Positions 1 to 5,889 of a stretch of DNA of 9,648 nucleotides are shown here, piece after piece (position 1 is the stretch's first letter; the number at the start of each line of letters is the position of its first letter). This stretch comes from JANYBT01 sp038211475 (GTDB taxonomy: Bacteria; Acidobacteriota; Terriglobia; Terriglobales; Acidobacteriaceae). The notes below the pieces were generated by a model. The model searched no databases. It was not told where the DNA came from and saw only the letters and a list, made by a program, of their open reading frames with translations. A program made the position numbers and the translations under genes. The stretch spans positions 1 to 9,648 of the forward strand of contig JBBQVN010000140.1 of assembly GCA_038211475.1 (NCBI GenBank), in the 5' to 3' direction.

Positions 1-854
1 GGGTACCACTCGGTACCGAAGGGGATGTACACGCGCATGCCCCAACCTTCCTTTACCAAGCTGGCTTGCAGGTCGCGGCGAATGCCGTGCAGCATCTGGA
101 ATTCGAATGCGTCGCGGGGAATCTTCTCTGCAGTGGCAAAGGCTTTGGCAACTTCAATGATGTTTTCGTCATGGGTGGCCAGTCCGTGATAGACGCCGCT
201 CTTCATCATCGTCTTCATCAGCTTGATGTAGTTGGCGTCTACTTCCGACTTCGCCTGGAAAGCGATGTCAGGCGGCTCCTTGTATGCGCCTTTGCAGAGG
301 CGAATGCGGATTCTATCGGCCAACAACTTGTCGACATCACTCTCAGCGCGGCGCATGTAAGACTGTATGACCGCCCCGACGTGGTTCTGGTTCCCCGGTT
401 GGCGATGCAATTCGTGCACGAAGTCGAGCGTGCGCTGGGTGTAGGACGAACCTTCCATATCCACGCGGACAAAATTGGGCGGGGTCATGGCGACGGCTTT
501 GGCTACTAGGCCCTGCACCAGTTCGCGGGCCAGCGACTCGGAAACGTCGAAGCCCATGTGAGTGAGCTTGACGCTGATGTTGGCGTTGAGCTTGTTGGTG
601 GCGATCTGGTCAAGCAGTTGGTGATAGAGGTGAGCGCTGGCGCGGGCCTCCTCGGCGTTGGTGACATTCTCGCCGAGGTTGTCCACGGAGACGCCGGCAC
701 CGGCGCGATTCACGGCGGCAGCAGCACGCAGGGCGTCTTCGATCTGGGTTCCGGCCACAAAGCGAGTGGAAGTGCGCTGGCCGATGGCAGAGCGTTCGGC
801 GACGCCGCGGAGCCACTTGCTTTCGGAAAGGGCAATGAAGAAGGCCCTCAGCAT
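1..854 (-). CDS. Proline dehydrogenase, monofunctional (C-terminus cut by window edge)
   Basis: This enzyme oxidises L-proline to 1-pyrroline-5-carboxylate with FAD, the first step of proline catabolism, usually at the membrane so electrons pass to quinone. The reading frame gives 284 visible residues with no stop before the window edge. The PRODH TIM-barrel motifs appear in order: SVKLT (94-98), VRVDMEGS (129-136), RLCKGAY (185-191), ATHD (226-229) and FEFQMLHGIRR (250-260), whose arginine pair binds the proline carboxylate in the family. The usual tyrosine of that last motif is a histidine here (H256). Monofunctional bacterial enzymes are about 300 residues, so perhaps 20-25 residues are missing. 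The start is well fixed: ATG at 854 has GGAG (862-865) seven bases upstream, and an in-frame TGA lies shortly before with no other start codon between. No N-terminal DNA-binding domain of the long PutA type is present. It is divergent from the M24 peptidase. Confidence 0.93.
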   Translation of the reverse strand, partial: MLRAFFIALSESKWLRGVAERSAIGQRTSTRFVAGTQIEDALRAAAAVNRAGAGVSVDNLGENVTNAEEARASAHLYHQLLDQIATNKLNANISVKLTHMGFDVSESLARELVQGLVAKAVAMTPPNFVRVDMEGSSYTQRTLDFVHELHRQPGNQNHVGAVIQSYMRRAESDVDKLLADRIRIRLCKGAYKEPPDIAFQAKSEVDANYIKLMKTMMKSGVYHGLATHDENIIEVAKAFATAEKIPRDAFEFQMLHGIRRDLQASLVKEGWGMRVYIPFGTEWY

Positions 855-985
855 GAGGCTGCTCCGAGCGGGTGATGACGGTCAATGCCAGCGTGCATGG
901 GCACCTTAAATTTGTACCACAAACGTCGAGGAGCAGAGGTGATGGGCGTCACCGAGAGAAGGAATGGTTTGCAAGTGGCGGGTCT

Positions 986-1070
986 GGCTCGCCTGCTTCG
1001 GCTCGCCTGCTTCGGCTCGTTGCTTCGGCTCGTGTAATCCGACTCATGTAAAACCTGCTCGTGTAAAATA
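986..1070. repeat. Degenerate 14-bp (2 x 7) tandem repeat array
   Basis: Two exact 14-bp copies, GGCTCGCCTGCTTC at 986-999 and 1000-1013, are followed by a 13-bp variant (GGCTCGTTGCTTC, 1014-1026). Three further units then keep only the core CTCGTGTAA or CTCATGTAA (1029-1037, 1043-1051, 1058-1066), still spaced 14-15 bp apart. Each 14-bp unit can be read as two heptamers, one beginning GGCTCG. The array grades from perfect to decayed toward the peptidase gene and ends in its likely -10 region. Confidence 0.85.
1064..1069 (+). promoter_or_regulatory. Candidate -10 element for the M24 peptidase cluster
   Basis: TAAAAT differs from the TATAAT consensus at one position and would start transcription about 20 bp before the ATG at 1097. 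The position 17 bp upstream (GACTCA) is a poor -35 match, so the promoter is weak, activator-dependent or misassigned. The element sits inside the last tandem repeat unit. Confidence 0.3.
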
Positions 1071-1096
1071 GAGGTTTAGCTTCGGCACCCATTGCT

Positions 1097-2263
1097 ATGA
1101 ACATTCCTACCATTCAAGCGGCTCTGCGCGAGAAGAAGATTGCGGCCTGGCTATTTTGCGACCACCACCATCGCGACCCGATAGCCTACCGTGTGTTGGG
1201 TTTGCCCGCGAATTCGATGGTGACGCGGCGTTGGTTCTACGTGGTTCCGGCGGAGGGCGAGCCTCAGAAGCTGGTGCATCGCATCGAGGCTGGGCACCTG
1301 GATACGCTGCCGGGCGCGAAGATCCAGTATTCCGGCTGGCAAGAGCTGTTTGAGAAACTGAAGACGATGCTCGCGCCGTATCGCGATGTCGCCATGCAGT
1401 ACTCGGAAAACAACTTGATTTTCACGGTTTCGCTGGTGGATGCCGGAACGATTGAGTTGATCCGGAGTTTTGGCAACAACGTTGTCAGTTCCGCGGACCT
1501 GGTGGCGAAGTTTGAAGCGACGCTGACGGACGAGCAGATCCAGACCCACTTTGCGGCGCGCGATGCGGTGGATGCGATTATAGCTGCGGCGTTTCAGGAA
1601 ATAGGGCGGCGAGTGCGCAACGGCGGCACCCATGAGTACGAAATTCAGCAGTGGTTTATGGAGCAGTTTGCCCGCGAAAATCTGGTGACCGATGACGCTC
1701 CGGTGGTGGCAGTGAACAAGAACGCAAGCAATCCGCACTACGGGCCCAGCGCGGGCGTCTCATCGCCCATCCGGGAAGGCGACTGGGTATTGCTGGACGT
1801 TTGGGCGAAGAAGAACACGCCCAACGCGGTTTACTACGACATCACGTGGACCGGGGTGGTGGGCAAAACGGCTTCTGCCCGGCAGCAGGAAATTTTCGGC
1901 ATCGTGACGGCAGCGCGAGATATCGGCGCCAAGACCGCAATCGACGGCGCGGCCTCGGGACGCCCGACGGCGGGCTGGGAAGTGGATCGCGCGGTGCGGG
2001 ACTACATCGACGGCCAGGGATTTGGCGAATACTTCATCCACCGCACCGGACACTCGATTGGCACCGATATCCACTCCAACGGCGCCAACATGGACGACCT
2101 GGAGATCCATGATGTGCGGCAGATCCTGCCCAATTCGTGTTTCTCGATTGAGCCGGGGATTTACCTGCCGGAGTTTGGGGTGCGCAGCGAAGTGAATGTG
2201 CTGGTGCGGCAGGGAGCGGCGGAAGTAACGGGAAAAATTCAACGCGAGATTGTTCTCATCTAG
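1097..2263 (+). CDS. M24 family metallopeptidase (Xaa-Pro aminopeptidase/dipeptidase-like)
   Basis: This is a 388-residue pita-bread-fold peptidase. M24B relatives cleave X-Pro bonds (prolidase, aminopeptidase P) using a dinuclear metal site, usually Mn or Co, in the cytoplasm. The N-terminal third (about 1-140) is the creatinase-type N domain and the rest is catalytic. All five metal ligands are visible: D234 in LLDVWA, D248 in YYDITWT, H319 in RTGHSIG, E352 in SIEPGIY and E365 in VRSEVNV. H214 (SNPHYG) and H326 (DIHSNG) fit the accessory histidines of the site. No signal peptide is seen. The ATG at 1097 has no good Shine-Dalgarno sequence (GAGG at 1072-1075 is too distant), so a leader-poor or leaderless message is possible. 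Its TAG abuts the ATG of the next gene with no gap, so the two are probably co-translated. Substrate specificity (X-Pro or other) cannot be decided from sequence alone. Confidence 0.91.
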   Translation: MNIPTIQAALREKKIAAWLFCDHHHRDPIAYRVLGLPANSMVTRRWFYVVPAEGEPQKLVHRIEAGHLDTLPGAKIQYSGWQELFEKLKTMLAPYRDVAMQYSENNLIFTVSLVDAGTIELIRSFGNNVVSSADLVAKFEATLTDEQIQTHFAARDAVDAIIAAAFQEIGRRVRNGGTHEYEIQQWFMEQFARENLVTDDAPVVAVNKNASNPHYGPSAGVSSPIREGDWVLLDVWAKKNTPNAVYYDITWTGVVGKTASARQQEIFGIVTAARDIGAKTAIDGAASGRPTAGWEVDRAVRDYIDGQGFGEYFIHRTGHSIGTDIHSNGANMDDLEIHDVRQILPNSCFSIEPGIYLPEFGVRSEVNVLVRQGAAEVTGKIQREIVLI

Positions 2264-2674
2264 ATGGCAAATTCTACAGTCGTAAAAACCTCTCCGGCGG
2301 TAGTGCCCGGGAATATGGCGATTCTGGCCCCGGTCGTGGGCTGGCTGGTGCCGGGCGGCGGACACCTCATTCAGAAAAGATGGGGACGCGGAGCGTTGCT
2401 GTTTGTCTCGATCACGGCAATGTTTTTCATTGGGCTGGCGATGCAGGGTCACATCTATAAACCGAATGGCGGCGACATTCTGGACATGCTGGGATTCGTT
2501 GGCGATCTGGGCGCGGGCATTCTGTACTTCCTGGCTCGCTCCATGGACTGGGGAGTAAACGCGGTGGCGCACGCCACGGGGGACTATGGGACGAAATTTA
2601 TCATCGTGGCGGGGCTGCTGAACATCGTCAGCATAGCGGATGCGCACCACATCGCCATTGGAAAGAAGCCATAA
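2264..2674 (+). CDS. Small multi-pass membrane protein, DUF6677-like
   Basis: A 136-residue protein of unknown function. Hydrophobic stretches lie at about 18-31, 43-60, 74-91 and 110-127, suggesting up to four membrane segments. The motif VPGGGHLIQKRWGRG (29-43), between the first two, resembles the proline-glycine turn of TM2/DUF5683-like small membrane proteins. The C-terminal region LLNIVSIADAHHIAIGKK (118-135) matches my memory of the acidobacterial DUF6677 family, recalled rather than searched. The ATG follows the TAG of the M24 peptidase directly, with no obvious ribosome-binding site of its own, which suggests translational coupling. The next gene starts 2 bp after its stop. The constant juxtaposition suggests shared transcription; a functional link to the peptidase is only inference. 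Confidence 0.75.
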   Translation: MANSTVVKTSPAVVPGNMAILAPVVGWLVPGGGHLIQKRWGRGALLFVSITAMFFIGLAMQGHIYKPNGGDILDMLGFVGDLGAGILYFLARSMDWGVNAVAHATGDYGTKFIIVAGLLNIVSIADAHHIAIGKKP

Positions 2675-2676
2675 CG

Positions 2677-2853
2677 ATGGAACTGACCCATTTTTCGGCG
2701 GCGGTGGTGTTTGCGTTGTTTGCCTCGGTGGTATTTGGCATCACGCAACGGAATACGACGTCCGAACAGGTTCGCTACGGAGTGAAGTGCTTCGTGTATT
2801 TCGTGGGCGGAGTGTTTTTGGCGGCATGGGCGATGTGGTTAATTCGGCGATAG
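2677..2853 (+). CDS. 58-residue hypothetical membrane protein
   Basis: A short gene starting with ATG 2 bp after the preceding TAA and ending in TAG at 2851-2853. Two hydrophobic segments (about 6-22 and 38-56) flank a polar, charged linker (TQRNTTSEQVRYG, 23-35), and the protein ends in LIRR. This is the layout of a two-helix hairpin membrane protein with both ends probably cytoplasmic. Tight spacing behind two clear genes, matching base composition and a sensible membrane topology support it as real. I do not recognise the family. It is the last gene of the plus-strand cluster and faces the GNAT gene across a 50-bp convergent gap in which I see no T-tailed terminator. Confidence 0.72.
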   Translation: MELTHFSAAVVFALFASVVFGITQRNTTSEQVRYGVKCFVYFVGGVFLAAWAMWLIRR

Positions 2854-2903
2854 AGCCGCCACGAGTTCGTGCGCAATTTGCTGCGAGCATCACACCAACA
2901 GCC

Positions 2904-3863
2904 TCAGCCTTCCCAAACAAAAGCCTCGAAAATCCTGCCCGTTTGAAATCCCATGTGGCGGTAGAGTTCAACGGCGCGGTGGTTCGCTTCGGTTACGGTG
3001 AGGGTGACGGCGGAGAAGTTGCGGGCGCGAAGATTTTCCGCGGAGGCCGCCAGCAGCGCCTCACCGATGCCTCGGGAGCGGAACTCAGGCAGCACGCAGA
3101 CCTGGGTCATGTGCCCCACGTCGTGGCGGACGCGCGAGCACAGAGCGACGCCAATCAGGTGGCGGGTGAAACGATGGACCGCGACCCATGAGGATGGGGC
3201 ATCAAACACGCCGCATCCGGGGAAGCGCACGATGTTATTGAGGAAGCGGAGCGCGCCGCTAAGGGTGCGATATTGGTCGTTGATGGTGGAATCCACGTGG
3301 CCGCGATAGGCGGCGGTGATGACTGCGGCGGCACTCTGGTAGTAAGTTTCAGCCCAGGGCCGGATTTCGATCTCCGGAGCGAGCGCGGCGGGGCCGAGAT
3401 TGGCCGGGAGCGGCAGGGTCATGAAGATTCGGAGATGCCGCGAGAATCCCTGCTGCAAGAACGGTTGCGAGATGATGCCGGCTTCCTGCACCAGCAGCTG
3501 CGCCTCCACGCGATGAATGCCGGGAGACTGCTGCAGAGTTTCGATGACATGGGTCAGGAGCAGGGCCTCGACCTCATGCGGAGCGGACAGCCGGCTGCCG
3601 TTGGCCACGAAGAGATCGCCAATCACGCCCTTGTTGCCTTCATAGACGAAGAACGAGTAGCCGAAGACCTGTCCGCGCTCGACGGCGGCGTATCCGGGCA
3701 GAATCTTGGAGTCGAGGTAGCGCAGGACCATCTCGGCGGAACTGGAGTAGTCCCAGGCGAGGCGCTCGGCCCACACCCGCGATTCCTCCTCGAGCAGAGG
3801 GCGTAGGTCGTCAGACGAAAAGTGGCGGAGGTCGAGAATTTCCACGAAGGATCGACGCGGCAT
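2904..3863 (-). CDS. GNAT family N-acetyltransferase with two acetyltransferase-like lobes
   Basis: A 319-residue protein. The C-terminal half (about 165-319) is a clear GNAT domain. Motif A is QVCVLPEFRSRGIGEALL (254-271), with the RxxGxG acetyl-CoA pyrophosphate loop at 262-267. Motif B includes N294, A297, Y301 and G305-F306. The N-terminal half (about 5-155) has the order of a second, degenerate GNAT fold, with YAAVERGQVFGYSFFVYEG (58-76) as the central strands and a late FLQQGF (135-140), but no acetyl-CoA loop of the RxxGxG kind. The substrate is unknown; tandem GNATs of this type acetylate amines on small molecules or proteins. I chose ATG at 3863 because the frame upstream runs through the end of the glycosyltransferase gene with no protein-like composition. 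A perfect 12-bp palindrome sits two bases before the start. It is the last visible gene of the minus-strand series, 106 bp after the glycosyltransferase. Confidence 0.87.
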   Translation of the reverse strand: MPRRSFVEILDLRHFSSDDLRPLLEEESRVWAERLAWDYSSSAEMVLRYLDSKILPGYAAVERGQVFGYSFFVYEGNKGVIGDLFVANGSRLSAPHEVEALLLTHVIETLQQSPGIHRVEAQLLVQEAGIISQPFLQQGFSRHLRIFMTLPLPANLGPAALAPEIEIRPWAETYYQSAAAVITAAYRGHVDSTINDQYRTLSGALRFLNNIVRFPGCGVFDAPSSWVAVHRFTRHLIGVALCSRVRHDVGHMTQVCVLPEFRSRGIGEALLAASAENLRARNFSAVTLTVTEANHRAVELYRHMGFQTGRIFEAFVWEG

Positions 3864-3865
3864 CA

Positions 3866-3877
3866 ACCCGCGCGGGT
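3866..3877. repeat. Perfect 12-bp palindrome next to the GNAT start codon
   Basis: ACCCGCGCGGGT is self-complementary over its full length and lies two bases upstream of the GNAT ATG (3863), where a Shine-Dalgarno sequence would sit. In RNA it could form a four-pair GC-rich hairpin or a dimer that limits ribosome access. As DNA it could be an operator. At 12 bp in GC-rich DNA, chance is a real alternative. Confidence 0.5.
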
Positions 3878-3928
3878 GAAAGGCAAGTCTAGAGCTTGGG
3901 CGGGGACGGAAGCAATGTGGGGAACATG

Positions 3929-3954
3929 GGGCGGCAACATTAGGGCGGCAACAT
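3929..3954. repeat. Two tandem copies of a 12-bp repeat (14-bp period)
   Basis: GGGCGGCAACAT occurs at 3929-3940 and again at 3943-3954, two bases apart, giving a 14-bp period. Related partial copies follow (GGCGGCGG) and precede it (GGGGAACAT). It lies in the 106-bp gap between the glycosyltransferase stop (3970) and the GNAT start (3863). The rest of that gap (3864-3969) holds only the palindrome at 3866-3877 and no recognisable promoter. Confidence 0.8.
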
Positions 3955-3969
3955 CCGGCGGCGGCGATA

Positions 3970-5598
3970 CTAGGGCATCGGCATGTCGTGAGCGGGAGCC
4001 GCTCCGGGGGCGGAGACCCAGAAATATTCGAGGTGCTGCGCGGGAATCGCGCCGAGATGGGAGACGCGCCGGCCCACCGTATATTTCTGGAATTCGGATT
4101 GGGAGTTTTCGCGCGACACCAGCAGGTGCTGACCCGGGGGCGTTTGTCCTCGCTCATAACGCTCGACGGGATGGTTCAGGTAGAACTCCAGGCCGTATTC
4201 CTGTTCACGATTGGTGTGGAAGACGGCGAGCGGCAAGGGCGCGGTCTGAACGCGGAGGATTTCCACTGCGATGGGGCGGGCGGAGAGCCTGGCATCGAGG
4301 GCGGGAGTGGCGATGCGCAGAACGGCTCCGACGGCAATGACTACAGGGATGAGGGTGACGAAGCGAAACATTCGCAGACCGCCGCGAGTGGAGAGGGTCA
4401 GAGCGACGCCGGCGGCTAGAATCAGTGCGATGACGGAAGCTACCAGCAAAGCGCGGCCTGCAATCCTCTGGTGAAACAGGAAGTACTGCACCAGCAGCGC
4501 AAAGAAGACGGGAGCGGCGGCCAGGAGTCCGTGGAGCGCAGCTTGCCAGAACGGGATGCGGTCTTCGTTTTGCGAGTGGCGGCGCAGGTAGTCGGCCAGG
4601 AGAAGCGGAACGGCGGGGACAGCGGGAAGGATGTAACCGGGCAACTTCGACTGCGACAGGCTGAAGAAGACCACTGGCAGGACGAGCCAGAGGAGTAGAA
4701 AAATATTCCAGCTGTCTTCGGGATTGGAGTCGCGTCCGCGGCTGGCCCAAGCGGCGCGGGCGGCTTCCGCTTTCGCAAGCCCGCCGAACAAAAGCCACGG
4801 CATCAGGCTCAACGCCATCGTCGGAATGTAGTACCAGAAGGGCTGAGAGTGATGGTAGAGGTTGCTGCCAAAGCGAGCGAGGTTGTGCTGCCAGAGAAAG
4901 ACGCGTGCGAATTCAGGGTTGCGAAGCTGCACCAGGACATACCAAGGCAGCGCGACCGCGAGGAACACGGCAATTCCGGGAAGCCACAGAGTGCGCCAGA
5001 CAATTCGCCAATTCCGTTGCGATGCGGCGAAGGCGACTATGATGACCGCGGCGAGGAAGGGGGCGATGGGGCCCTTGGCCAGGGTGCCCAGGGCGGCGAA
5101 AGCGTAGAACGCCGCGAGATATCCGCGGCGGCCAGATTGGTGCCACGCGTACCAGCAAAGCAGTGCGAGAGTGAACATCGCCGTGAGCGGCATATCGGTG
5201 GAGGCGGCTCGAGCGAATCCGATGGTTGCGGCGCAGGAGGCAGTCATTAGAGCGCCGTCAATCTCAGAGCCTGGCCGGAACCGGCGCAGAAACAGATAGA
5301 TCGCAACCACCATCAGGGTGGCGTCGAGCGCGGAGGGCACGCGGGCGGCCCAGTCGCTGACGCCGAACAAACTGTAGGAGATCATGGCCTCCCAGTAGTA
5401 GAGGGCCGGCTTTTCGAGCCAGGGCTGGCCATTCAAGACAGGCGTGATCCAATCATGGCGGCCGAGCATCTCGCGCGCAATTTGCGCGTAGCGAGGTTCA
5501 TCCGCGCCGACCAGGCCAAAGCTGCCCAGTCCGAAGAAAAACAGGAACCCGCAGAAGCCGAGGAGCAGGATCGCGTCAGTGCGGGTGCGGTTGGTCAC
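3970..5598 (-). CDS. ArnT/PMT-type polyprenyl-phosphate-sugar glycosyltransferase (GT83-like)
   Basis: A 542-residue integral membrane glycosyltransferase of the GT-C fold, which moves a sugar from a polyprenyl-phosphate donor to an envelope acceptor on the outer face of the inner membrane. Family marks are the first-loop acidic pair in ADEPRYAQIAREM (32-44, D33-E34), the segment DWITPVLNGQPWLEKPALYYW (49-69), the LAKGP motif (173-177) and SKLPGYILPAVPA (317-329) before a hydrophobic helix. About eleven to twelve hydrophobic segments span 8-430, followed by a soluble C-terminal domain (about 435-542). Length and layout match ArnT (about 550). The start is GTG at 5598; an in-frame TGA lies four codons upstream and the next methionine is residue 44, inside the family core, so GTG is forced. 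Its ribosome-binding site is weak. The sugar and acceptor are unknown; 4-amino-arabinose onto lipid A is one possibility, not shown. It starts 42 bp after the CBU_0592-like gene. Confidence 0.9.
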   Translation of the reverse strand: MTNRTRTDAILLLGFCGFLFFFGLGSFGLVGADEPRYAQIAREMLGRHDWITPVLNGQPWLEKPALYYWEAMISYSLFGVSDWAARVPSALDATLMVVAIYLFLRRFRPGSEIDGALMTASCAATIGFARAASTDMPLTAMFTLALLCWYAWHQSGRRGYLAAFYAFAALGTLAKGPIAPFLAAVIIVAFAASQRNWRIVWRTLWLPGIAVFLAVALPWYVLVQLRNPEFARVFLWQHNLARFGSNLYHHSQPFWYYIPTMALSLMPWLLFGGLAKAEAARAAWASRGRDSNPEDSWNIFLLLWLVLPVVFFSLSQSKLPGYILPAVPAVPLLLADYLRRHSQNEDRIPFWQAALHGLLAAAPVFFALLVQYFLFHQRIAGRALLVASVIALILAAGVALTLSTRGGLRMFRFVTLIPVVIAVGAVLRIATPALDARLSARPIAVEILRVQTAPLPLAVFHTNREQEYGLEFYLNHPVERYERGQTPPGQHLLVSRENSQSEFQKYTVGRRVSHLGAIPAQHLEYFWVSAPGAAPAHDMPMP

Positions 5599-5640
5599 GG
5601 TATCAATTCAGTGTAAACGGGGCGCAAATGGGGCGTGATT

Positions 5641-5889
5641 CTACTCGCGGGCTTTGGAGCGAACAATGGCATAAAGACTAACCAGGGCCCATGTGGTTTC
5701 AAGGACAACGAATCCCAGCTGGAAGGGACGAAAGGCGATGTAGGCCAGGATTCCAGAGCCCAGCACGTTGAGTACGTTGTAAGCGGTCTTGCGCGAACTC
5801 ATCCATCCCATTTGGTGGCCAATGTAAGCCACCAGGATGAGCAACGCGCCGGCGAACGATATGAGCTGTTGGGATGGGGATGGGCTCAT
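5641..5889 (-). CDS. Small three-helix membrane protein, CBU_0592-like
   Basis: An 82-residue protein with three hydrophobic segments (about 9-28, 36-54 and 57-76). The pattern is a helix ending LVAYIGHQMGW, then NVLNVLGSG (38-46), then a third helix beginning near LETTWALVSLYA (63-74). This matches the small uncharacterised CBU_0592 family as I remember it. The ATG at 5889 overlaps the TGA of nrnA by four bases (ATGA), a strong sign of translational coupling. This start was preferred to a longer frame starting at 5976 because the extra residues are Arg/Cys-rich and lie inside nrnA. The function is unknown. Its position between a cytoplasmic RNA-turnover enzyme and an envelope glycosyltransferase does not settle it. 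Confidence 0.82.
   Translation of the reverse strand: MSPSPSQQLISFAGALLILVAYIGHQMGWMSSRKTAYNVLNVLGSGILAYIAFRPFQLGFVVLETTWALVSLYAIVRSKARE

Larger units (their letters stand above)
855..1096. promoter_or_regulatory. Divergent intergenic region between proline dehydrogenase and M24 peptidase
   Basis: This 242-bp gap must hold the promoters of both divergent genes. Nearest the proline dehydrogenase it contains its Shine-Dalgarno sequence. A small inverted repeat, TTTGT-ACC-ACAAA, lies at 911-923. The half nearest the peptidase is the tandem repeat array at 986-1070. I found no sigma-70 promoter with both hexamers close to consensus on either strand. Confidence 0.6.

Noticed and set aside
986..1070. 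CRISPR array
   Set aside because: The units are 14 bp with no unique spacers and there are no cas genes; it is a simple tandem repeat.
1760..2650. A 296-codon open frame on the minus strand opposite the M24 peptidase and the DUF6677-like gene
   Set aside because: It spans two real genes on the other strand; its composition is Arg/His-rich with no recognisable domain.
2860..2871. CACGA-GT-TCGTG inverted repeat in the convergent gap as a shared terminator
   Set aside because: The stem is five pairs with a two-base loop and no T-tract on either side, so it does not qualify as an intrinsic terminator.
3864..4157. A 98-residue N-terminal extension of the GNAT frame
   Set aside because: The extra residues are Pro/Arg/Ser/Cys-rich, overlap the glycosyltransferase gene in another frame, and precede the GNAT start at 3863 without any domain.
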